Below the pieces are notes generated by a model. That model did no database searches. It saw only the letters and a list, made by a program, of their open reading frames with translations, and was not told where the DNA came from. Both the position numbers and the translations under genes were made by a program. This document shows, piece by piece, positions 1 to 4,146 of a DNA stretch of 5,056 bases. The DNA lies in NCBI GenBank assembly GCA_011372345.1, contig DRTC01000249.1, positions 1 to 5,056 of the forward strand, in the 5' to 3' direction. This stretch comes from Candidatus Cloacimonadota bacterium. Lineage in GTDB: Bacteria > Cloacimonadota > Cloacimonadia > Cloacimonadales > TCS61. Every line of letters starts with the position of its first letter. The stretch's first letter is position 1.

Positions 1-42
1 ATTCTGGAAATCATTGAACTGATTAAAAAGTGTGAATGTTAA
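1..42 (+). CDS. Possible C-terminal end of a protein (partial at the left edge)
   Basis: Frame 1 is open from the first base and ends at a TAA at 40-42. It reads ILEIIELIKKCEC, a plausible amphipathic C-terminal helix with ordinary codons. The other two forward frames stop earlier in the same stretch. If real, this gene is convergent with dapF and the hairpins at 53-160 lie between the two 3' ends. Thirteen residues are too few to name a family, and chance is a serious alternative. Confidence 0.3.
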   Translation: MLEIIELIKKCEC

Positions 43-50
43 TGCTTTAA

Positions 51-119
51 TCCCACAACTGAAGTTGTGGATTTCTCTTATTATCTCATTCAGATTAGCC
101 CTCAGTTTCAACTGTGGGA
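51..119. repeat. REP-like pair of hairpins in inverted orientation
   Basis: The first hairpin pairs 53-60 (ccacaact) perfectly with 63-70 (agttgtgg) around the dinucleotide ga. The second pairs 99-107 with 110-118 (ccc-t-cagtt against aactg-t-ggg, one T-T mismatch) around tc. The second hairpin partly resembles the reverse complement of the first: tcccaca at 51-57 matches tgtggga at 113-119 inverted, and tgaa at 60-63 matches ttca at 107-110. The arrangement is therefore two inverted copies about 30 nt apart, like REP doublets or REPINs. It sits just past the 3' end of dapF and possibly of a convergent gene. Membership of a genomic repeat family is inferred from architecture only. Confidence 0.55.
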
Positions 120-144
120 ATATTGAAACAAATCCGAAGAAATT

Positions 145-160
145 AATCCTTTCAAGGATT
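145..160 (-). terminator. Short hairpin just beyond the dapF stop, weak terminator candidate
   Basis: Positions 145-151 (aatcctt) pair perfectly with 154-160 (aaggatt) around tc, 11 nt past the dapF stop codon. In the dapF direction the stem is followed by AATTTCTTCGG rather than a clean U-run. It is AT-rich and therefore a weak intrinsic terminator at best. It may instead be a third member of the hairpin cluster at 51-119, with which it shares the dinucleotide-loop design. Confidence 0.3.
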
Positions 161-170
161 TTAAAAGTTC

Positions 171-953
171 TCATATCTCATAAACACCGGAAAATACAAA
201 ACTCACTTCCCCGATCAAATAAATATGTTTCCCGTCAAACTCGACTTCTAATTCTCCACCCGGAACTTTGACATTTACAAAATGCTTAAGCAAATTCTGT
301 TTTGTCCCTGAAAAAACAGCAGCACATGTTCCTGTTCCGCAGGCAAGAGTTGCTCCTGCTCCTCTTTCCCAGAATTTGATGACGATGTTTTGTTCATTGA
401 TGAGTTTTACAAATTCAACATTGGTTCCGTGAGTAAAATGAATATCTGTTTCGATCTTTTTTCCGGTTTTGGAGAAATCAAACTCATCGAAGTTTTCAAC
501 AAATGTTACAAAATGAGGATTTCCCAGAGAAATGTAATGTCCGGAAAAATGCTCGATCAGGATATTTTCTTCGATCATTTCCGGGATTCCCAGATCAACT
601 TTCACGATTGGATTTTTTCCTGCTTTGACAATAATCCCTTTTTTTATTCCTGATTTTGTGTTAATGGAAAAAGTTTTTTTGTTTGTCTTGGAATATAAAT
701 AGGCAACCAGACAACGCAAAGCAGTTCCGCACATTTCAGCTTCCGAACCATCAGGATTGAATATTCTCATGAAAGAATCATTTTCGGGATCAGTGGAAAC
801 GATGACAATTCCATCAGCTCCGACTCCGAATTGACGATCGCAAGTTTTTTTTGCTAATTCAGAGAAATCGATGTCAGGAAGTTTCTTATCTAAAAAATAG
901 AAGAACAGGTAATCATTTCCCTGTCCCTGCATTTTGAAAAAGTTCAGTTTCAT
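171..953 (-). CDS. dapF: Diaminopimelate epimerase DapF
   Basis: This is a cytoplasmic, cofactor-independent epimerase that interconverts LL- and meso-diaminopimelate, supplying lysine and peptidoglycan precursors. The 260 residues are near the usual 270-280. The N-terminal lobe has FFKMQGQGNDY (Asn13), DRQFGVGADG (Gln41) and RIFNPDGSEAEMCG with catalytic Cys75. The C-terminal lobe has GNPHF (Asn145), TNVEF (Asn178), ERGAGATLACGTGTC with Glu196 and Arg197, and the second catalytic Cys205. These match the substrate ligands known from Haemophilus DapF. The oddity is after Cys75: the usual CGNG-x-RC reads CGTALRC, so Thr77 and Ala78 replace the usual Asn and Gly. In the Haemophilus enzyme this loop is thought to bind mainly through backbone amides, so activity is probably kept (inference). 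The ATG at 953 gives the expected N-terminus. Its leader, GTGAGC followed by seven A, has only a partial Shine-Dalgarno. No other dap or lys gene is in the window. Confidence 0.96.
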   Translation of the reverse strand: MKLNFFKMQGQGNDYLFFYFLDKKLPDIDFSELAKKTCDRQFGVGADGIVIVSTDPENDSFMRIFNPDGSEAEMCGTALRCLVAYLYSKTNKKTFSINTKSGIKKGIIVKAGKNPIVKVDLGIPEMIEENILIEHFSGHYISLGNPHFVTFVENFDEFDFSKTGKKIETDIHFTHGTNVEFVKLINEQNIVIKFWERGAGATLACGTGTCAAVFSGTKQNLLKHFVNVKVPGGELEVEFDGKHIYLIGEVSFVFSGVYEI

Positions 954-965
954 TTTTTTTGCTCA

Positions 966-1015
966 CGGATTTGACGGATTTGACGGATTATTTGGAACCG
1001 CGAATTAACACGAAT
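966..1015. repeat. Short degenerate tandem repeats (cggatttga units, then cgaatt-type units)
   Basis: The 9-mer cggatttga occurs at 966-974 and 975-983, followed by a partial unit cggatta at 984-990. Further on, cgaattaaca at 1001-1010 is followed by cgaatg at 1011-1016, a second short-period repeat. No reading frame is supported here. From recall, similar cacggatt and ccgcgaattaacacgaat strings occur in intergenic DNA of FCB-group genomes; that would need a search to confirm. Confidence 0.6.
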
Positions 1016-1042
1016 GTTTGATTATTCATATTTAACATGATA

Positions 1043-1080
1043 GAACTTCATAATCCCGACAAGTCGGGAGGATGGAGTTC
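1043..1080. repeat. 38-nt imperfect palindrome with a GC-rich core
   Basis: The outer arms gaacttcat (1043-1051) and atggagttc (1072-1080) pair over 9 positions with one G-U. A two-by-two internal loop (aa against gg) separates them from a perfect 7-bp inner stem, tcccgac (1054-1060) with gtcggga (1063-1069), around aa. No U-run follows on either strand, so a terminator is unlikely. A dispersed palindromic repeat or an RNA structural element upstream of dapF fits better. Confidence 0.65.
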
Positions 1081-1125
1081 AGGATTTTGAAATATTGAAC
1101 CTTTGCGTCATTTTTTTGCTCCTTT
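1079..1125 (-). other. Orphan ribosome-binding site and start codon with a 10-codon reading frame
   Basis: On the minus strand AAAGGAGC (1125-1118) is followed by six A and an ATG at 1111-1109. Translation gives MTQRFNISKS before a TGA at 1081-1079. The RBS plus spacer, 14 nt in all, is identical to the leader of the acetyltransferase gene (4133-4146). That makes this a bona fide style of translation start for this genome, but the peptide is too short to call a gene. It may be the displaced original leader of dapF, a tiny leader peptide, or chance. Confidence 0.35.
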
Positions 1126-1161
1126 AAAACTTCCCAAATTTTTAGAAATTTGGTAAGTTTT
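1126..1161 (-). terminator. Hairpin downstream of the M20 peptidase gene, candidate terminator
   Basis: Positions 1126-1132 (aaaactt) pair with 1155-1161 (aagtttt), and 1134-1141 (ccaaattt) pair with 1146-1153 (aaatttgg). There is one C-T mismatch between the two blocks and a ttag loop, giving 15 base pairs in total. It starts about 33 nt after the peptidase stop codon. On the minus strand the 3' arm ends in UUUU and is then followed by AAAGG, so the U-tract is poor. On the plus strand a T6 run (1158-1163) overlaps the stem end, but no plus-strand gene ends here. A 9-bp inverted repeat, aatattgaa (1091-1099) with ttcaatatt (1162-1170), encloses it. Confidence 0.4.
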
Positions 1162-1194
1162 TTCAATATTCAATTTTCAATAGAAAAAATTCAA

Positions 1195-2316
1195 TCACTT
1201 CGAGTATTCCCGGATGATCTCCTTGATCCATCTCGCTCCGTCTTCCAAATCTTTAATGAGAATGAATTCATCGACTGTATGAACCTTGTTCATTCCGGTT
1301 CCCAGAACTCCCATTTTTAAACCATTCCGGTTGAAAATGTTAACATCACTTCCACCGCCGCTGATCGATGTTTTGAAATTCAATCCGCAGTTTTCAGATG
1401 CTTTTTTAACTAATTCCACAATATGATCCTCTTCATCTAACTTGAATGCCTGATATTCCTCTACAACTTTAATTTTAACATCCGCCTGAAAATCATCTAA
1501 TTTATATTTTTCCGCTGTTTGTTTGATGGTTTCCGACATCTGTTTTGTCAAAATCCGCAATTTTTCGTTATTATGACTCCTTGCTTCGGCTTTGATCTTC
1601 ACTTTGTTAGGAACAATATTTGTTGCTCGACCGCCTTTGATAACTCCAACATTGCAGGTTGTTTCATCGTCGATCCTTCCCATCGGCATTTTGGAAATTG
1701 CTTCTGCTGCGATCTTAATAGCATTTATTCCTTTTTCAGGTTCTGCTCCGGCATGAGCTTCTTTGCCGATAACCGTATATTTCATACTATTCTGGGAGGG
1801 AGCAGCGATCGTTATTTCCCCGATTTCATGTGCATCAAGAGCATATCCGATCTTGGATTTGATCATGGAATAATCCAGATATTTTGCGCCGAGAAGACCT
1901 ATTTCCTCTGAGATCGTAAAAAGTACTTCAATGGGAGCGAGTCTTTCATTATTTTCTTTCAATTCTTTGATCGCCCAGACAATTTCTGCAATTCCCGATT
2001 TATCATCCGAACCGAGAACTGTCGTTCCATCCGAAATTATCCTGTCTTCCCTGATTTTAGGCTTAACTCCATTTCCCGGAACAACCGTATCCAGGTGAGC
2101 ACAAAACAGGATCGGTTCTTTTTCTACTTTTCCCGGGAAATACGCATACAGATTTCCGACATTTCCTTCGGTCTTCTCATTTGCTTTATCAAAATGAACC
2201 ACAGCTCCCAAATCCTGCAGATCTGCTTCCAGACTCAAAGCAATCTCCATTTCGTTCTTTGATTCGCTATCGATTTGGACTAATGAAATAAAATAATCAA
2301 TGATCGTAGATCTCAT
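1195..2316 (-). CDS. PepT-like M20 family metallopeptidase
   Basis: This is a dizinc aminopeptidase-type M20 protein, probably a cytoplasmic tripeptidase-like enzyme (peptidase T relatives, e.g. Bacillus YqjE). The first metal motif is FCAHLDTVVPG, with ligand His74 and catalytic-support Asp76. The bridging Asp104 is in LGSDDKSG. ISEEIGLLGA holds the general base Glu137 and ligand Glu138. Asp161 (ALDAHE) and His346 (NKVHTVDE) complete the metal sites. The lid/dimerisation domain spans roughly residues 175-290 and includes GKEAHAG with the conserved His188. The GGGSD segment near 320 is typical of the group. Its 373 residues are slightly shorter than PepT (about 410) and match the PepT-like subgroup. 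The ATG at 2316 follows AAGAGG with a 7-nt spacer. It lies upstream of dapF on the same strand, but a 241-bp repeat-bearing gap makes a simple operon doubtful. Substrate specificity cannot be read from the sequence. Confidence 0.93.
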   Translation of the reverse strand: MRSTIIDYFISLVQIDSESKNEMEIALSLEADLQDLGAVVHFDKANEKTEGNVGNLYAYFPGKVEKEPILFCAHLDTVVPGNGVKPKIREDRIISDGTTVLGSDDKSGIAEIVWAIKELKENNERLAPIEVLFTISEEIGLLGAKYLDYSMIKSKIGYALDAHEIGEITIAAPSQNSMKYTVIGKEAHAGAEPEKGINAIKIAAEAISKMPMGRIDDETTCNVGVIKGGRATNIVPNKVKIKAEARSHNNEKLRILTKQMSETIKQTAEKYKLDDFQADVKIKVVEEYQAFKLDEEDHIVELVKKASENCGLNFKTSISGGGSDVNIFNRNGLKMGVLGTGMNKVHTVDEFILIKDLEDGARWIKEIIREYSK

Positions 2317-2342
2317 TTATTTTCCTCTTAATAATTTTCTGC

Positions 2343-2375
2343 GTTATAACTTGTTTTCATTCAAAATTCTGTCAA
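2343..2375 (-). promoter_or_regulatory. Weak promoter candidate for the M20 peptidase in the divergent spacer
   Basis: The 127-bp divergent region 2317-2443 must hold starts for both directions. On the minus strand an exact TTGACA (2375-2370) is followed by TATAAC (2348-2343), but the 21-nt spacer is too long for a standard sigma-70-type promoter. GTTATA at 2350-2345 gives 19 nt. I found no convincing plus-strand promoter for rlpA. A perfect A6T6 tract at 2407-2418 lies about 25 bp before rlpA and could bend DNA. Confidence 0.22.
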
Positions 2376-2432
2376 TCAGAAAAAATCATAGACAGTATTT
2401 GGAAAGAAAAAATTTTTTGATAACAAAAAAAC

Positions 2433-2437
2433 AGGAG
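2433..2437 (+). promoter_or_regulatory. Ribosome-binding site that fixes the TTG start of rlpA
   Basis: AGGAG stands 6 nt before TTG at 2444. The reading frame stays open back to an ATG at 2300, but that start overlaps the divergent peptidase gene and would add 48 polar residues ahead of the lipoprotein signal. The TTG places the hydrophobic segment at the N-terminus, as a lipoprotein requires. Confidence 0.75.
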
Positions 2438-2443
2438 TCCGTT

Positions 2444-2881
2444 TTGAGATTTATACTTTTTGGAATGATTTTTTACATCATTTTAGGATGTGCTTCCAGT
2501 TCTGGTTATCAGACTAAAGGGGTTTCCAAAGAACCCTTACATCAGAAGTTTGGAACAGCAAAAACAAAGGAAAGCAAAAAAAAACAGGGAAATTCTCTAT
2601 ACATGGTAACCTCTTATTATGGAAAAAAATTTCATGGGAAACCAACTTCCAGCGGTGAGACTTTTGATATGAATGGTTTTACTGCTGCCCATAAAACACT
2701 TCCTTTCGGGACAAGGCTGAAAGTGACGAATGAAGATAACGGAAAAACAGTAACGGTTCGTGTTAATGATAGAGGACCATTCAAAGCAGGTCGAGACCTC
2801 GATCTTTCTTATGGAGCAGCAAAAAAAATTGGATTGATCGCTGCTGGTGTGAAAACTCTTAAAGTTGAGATTTTGGAGTAG
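2444..2881 (+). CDS. rlpA: RlpA-like septal ring lytic transglycosylase, lipoprotein without SPOR domain
   Basis: RlpA proteins are outer-membrane lipoproteins with a double-psi beta-barrel domain; in Pseudomonas this cleaves glycan strands lacking stem peptides during cell separation. Starting at TTG, the 145-residue protein has a hydrophobic signal (3-15) and the lipobox ILGC with Cys16 as lipid site. Ala17 at +2 suggests export to the outer membrane. A polar, lysine-rich linker (about 20-50) precedes the barrel (52-145). That domain has TSYYGKKFHGKPTSSGE, FTAAHKTLPFGTRLKVTN and VRVNDRGPF, followed by DLDLSYGAAKKIG. Glu72, His83 and Asp109 correspond to residues important for Pseudomonas RlpA activity. 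The C-terminal SPOR domain of long RlpA proteins is absent because the gene stops directly after the barrel, so septal targeting by denuded glycan binding is not expected. psuG begins 5 nt downstream and the pair is likely cotranscribed. Confidence 0.92.
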   Translation: MRFILFGMIFYIILGCASSSGYQTKGVSKEPLHQKFGTAKTKESKKKQGNSLYMVTSYYGKKFHGKPTSSGETFDMNGFTAAHKTLPFGTRLKVTNEDNGKTVTVRVNDRGPFKAGRDLDLSYGAAKKIGLIAAGVKTLKVEILE

Positions 2882-2886
2882 AGAAG

Positions 2887-3786
2887 ATGCCTGGATTTTT
2901 GGAAATAAATGAGAGGACTCGAGAAGCTTTTTATAATAAAAAGCCTGTAATTGCTTTGGAATCGACAATAATTTCACATGGTTTACCTTATCCTCAAAAT
3001 CTGGAAGTTGCGAAAAACCTGGAAAGAATTGCTTTGGAAAATGGAGTTGTTCCGGCAACAATTTGCTTAATGAACGGAAAGATCAAGATCGGTTTGGAAG
3101 AATCCGAACTGGAGATTTTAGCAAAAAATCAGGATGTAAAAAAAGTTTCCAGTCGTGATATCGGAAGAATTTTAGTAAAGAAAGAAATCGGAGCAACAAC
3201 TGTTTCAGCGACGATGAGATGTGCCTATCTTGCCGGGATAAATGTCTTTGCAACAGGCGGGATCGGCGGAGTTCACAGGAATGCTGAAATTAGTTTTGAT
3301 ATTTCAACTGATCTGATAGAACTTTCCCGAACTCCGGTAATCGTTGTTTCAGCCGGAGCAAAGGCAATTCTCGATCTTTCTAAAACTTTGGAAATGTTGG
3401 AGACTTTATCTGTTCCTGTTTATGGTTATGGAACTGATCATTTTCCAGCATTTTATTCCTCAAAAACAAATCTGAAAATTAACAGGATCGATTCAGCAAA
3501 ACAAATTGCCGAAATTTTCAAAGAAAATCAAAAATTAGGATTATCAAATGGAATTCTGGTCGCAAATTCAATTCCTGAAAAATACGAAATTCCTTATACA
3601 GAAATGGAAGAATATATCGAGAAAGCTCTTCAGGAAGCAAAGAAGAAAGAAATAAAAGGACAAAAAGTTACTCCTTTCTTACTTTCGAAAATAGTAGATC
3701 TAACAAAAGGGAAATCGCTGTCAGCGAATATAAAATTGGTCGAGAATAATGTCAGGTTGGCATGTGAGATTGTGAAGAATTTGTAA
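2887..3786 (+). CDS. psuG: Pseudouridine-5'-phosphate glycosidase PsuG
   Basis: PsuG is a cytoplasmic, metal-dependent enzyme that reversibly splits the C-C glycosidic bond of pseudouridine 5'-phosphate into uracil and ribose 5-phosphate. The 299 residues cover the whole family domain. Conserved blocks are ALESTIISHGLPYPQN (Glu25), PATICLMNGKIKIGL, KVSSRD (Lys86), GATTVSATM (Thr105), FATGGIGGVHR, ISTDL with likely metal ligand Asp142, SAGAKAILDL with the Schiff-base Lys159, and SANIKLVENN (Asn281). Each aligns with an E. coli active-site residue (Glu31, Lys93, Thr112, Asp149, Lys166, Asn289) at a steady offset of 6-8. The ATG at 2887 follows GGAG (2875-2878), which sits at the end of rlpA, so translation of the pair is probably coupled. 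No pseudouridine kinase (psuK) or nucleoside transporter lies in the window, so the source of its substrate is not visible here. Confidence 0.97.
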   Translation: MPGFLEINERTREAFYNKKPVIALESTIISHGLPYPQNLEVAKNLERIALENGVVPATICLMNGKIKIGLEESELEILAKNQDVKKVSSRDIGRILVKKEIGATTVSATMRCAYLAGINVFATGGIGGVHRNAEISFDISTDLIELSRTPVIVVSAGAKAILDLSKTLEMLETLSVPVYGYGTDHFPAFYSSKTNLKINRIDSAKQIAEIFKENQKLGLSNGILVANSIPEKYEIPYTEMEEYIEKALQEAKKKEIKGQKVTPFLLSKIVDLTKGKSLSANIKLVENNVRLACEIVKNL

Positions 3787-3934
3787 CACGGAACTCTGAT
3801 CCGTTGTAATAATGAATCTTCGATTCAAAGTAGCACGAAATTGTTTTCCGTGAGAAAAGATAAAATTAACTCAAATTTAAAGCTTTAAAAGAGTCGGAGA
3901 CTCGTGATACAGTAGCACAGAATTGCATTCTGTG
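3787..3934. repeat. Array of related hairpins downstream of psuG
   Basis: No gene is supported between psuG and 4147. Three related hairpins lie here: acgga/tccgt (3788-3792 with 3800-3804), cacg-aaa with ttt-c-cgtg (3834-3840 with 3845-3852, one bulged C), and a perfect cacagaat/attctgtg (3916-3923 with 3927-3934). The last two match at about 20 of 25 positions from agtagcac onward. Each is preceded by a small stem with a three-base loop: gaatc-ttc-gattc (3814-3826) and gagtc-gga-gactc (3891-3903). This gives a composite unit repeated about 80 nt apart. None is followed by a U-run, so dispersed palindromic repeats fit better than terminators. Confidence 0.6.
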
Positions 3935-3941
3935 AAATGGA

Positions 3942-4115
3942 TTCTGCATAATTTAAATTGTCTTTGCGAGGTCTCATTCAAAAAAATTCTTCCGAAGCAA
4001 TCTGCTCCTCTAACTGAATGTGAAGCAAGAGATTGCTTCGTTTGTAACAGCAAGAAGAAAAACTCGCAAAGACATGTTTTTTGAATTCTGCTGAAAAACA
4101 CTCAGTTATGCAGAA
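3942..4115. repeat. 10-bp inverted repeat enclosing the MITE-like element
   Basis: ttctgcataa (3942-3951) and ttatgcagaa (4106-4115) are perfect reverse complements. They lie 7 nt to the left and 31 nt to the right of the 3959-4074 palindromic element. The right arm overlaps the fourth hairpin copy (4105-4130). The nesting suggests that one palindrome was split by the other, or that the elements accumulated sequentially. Confidence 0.55.
3959..4074. mobile_element. MITE-like palindromic element, 116 bp
   Basis: The ends are perfect 12-bp inverted repeats, tgtctttgcgag (3959-3970) and ctcgcaaagaca (4063-4074). Symmetrically inside is a second perfect 11-bp pair, cgaagcaatct (3993-4003) and agattgcttcg (4030-4040), with exactly 22 nt between outer and inner arm on both sides. 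Gaagcaa/ttgcttc (4022-4028 with 4033-4039) gives an alternative local hairpin. From recall, this resembles a dispersed intergenic palindrome seen in many bacterial genomes with ends like tcattgcgag and gaagcaatct inside. It has no coding capacity and no evident target duplication, so movement would depend on an enzyme in trans, or it may not be mobile at all. Confidence 0.65.
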
Positions 4116-4130
4116 CTCATTTCTGTGAAA
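4105..4130. repeat. Fourth, degenerate hairpin copy before the acetyltransferase gene
   Basis: The 26 nt from 4105 align without gaps to the hairpin copy starting at 3912 (gtagcacagaa... against gttatgcagaa...), sharing cagaa and ttctgtgaaa. It still pairs cagaa (4111-4115) with ttctg (4121-4125) around ctcat. It ends only about 5 nt before the AGGAG of the next gene and could influence translation of that gene if transcribed. Confidence 0.5.
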
Positions 4131-4134
4131 AGAA

Positions 4135-4139
4135 AGGAG
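4135..4139 (+). promoter_or_regulatory. Ribosome-binding site that fixes the GTG start of the acetyltransferase
   Basis: AGGAG, within AAAGGAGC, lies 7 nt before GTG at 4147. An in-frame TGA at 4126-4128 excludes any earlier start, so GTG is the natural initiation codon. The 14-nt leader from 4133 to 4146 is identical to the orphan site at 1125-1112 on the other strand. Confidence 0.8.
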
Positions 4140-4146
4140 CAAAAAA

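Larger units (their letters stand above)
950..1121. repeat. Direct-repeat-flanked segment between dapF and an upstream copy of its leader
   Basis: The sequence tcat-T7-gctc occupies 950-964, and the same sequence with one fewer T occupies 1108-1121. Read on the minus strand both are GAGC, an A-run, then ATGA; the inner copy contains the dapF start codon. The 143 bp between them (965-1107) contain the tandem 9-mers and the 38-nt palindrome. This resembles an insertion flanked by a target duplication, or a local duplication. The homopolymer contributes half of the match, so chance or simply shared leader style remains possible. Confidence 0.45.

Noticed and set aside
32..271. 79-codon plus-strand frame overlapping the 3' end of dapF
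   Set aside because: It spans the hairpin-rich spacer and lies antisense to well-conserved dapF codons, and no domain is recognisable.
966..990. CRISPR-like tandem repeats
   Set aside because: The 9-bp units are contiguous with no spacers and only two full copies, far from any CRISPR repeat size.
1195..2316. Annotating the M20 peptidase as DapE (succinyl-diaminopimelate desuccinylase) because it neighbours dapF
   Set aside because: The metal motifs (AHLDTVVPG, LGSDDKSG, SEEIGLLGA, NKVHTVDE) follow the peptidase T-like pattern, not DapE, and a 241-bp repeat-bearing gap separates it from dapF.
2300..2443. Longer rlpA from ATG at 2300
   Set aside because: It would overlap the 5' end of the divergent peptidase gene and bury the lipoprotein signal behind 48 residues. 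The TTG at 2444 has a good AGGAG and puts the lipobox in the right place.
3787..3806. Intrinsic terminator of psuG
   Set aside because: The stem has only 5 bp with a 7-nt loop and is followed by taataatg rather than a U-run; it fits the local repeat family better.
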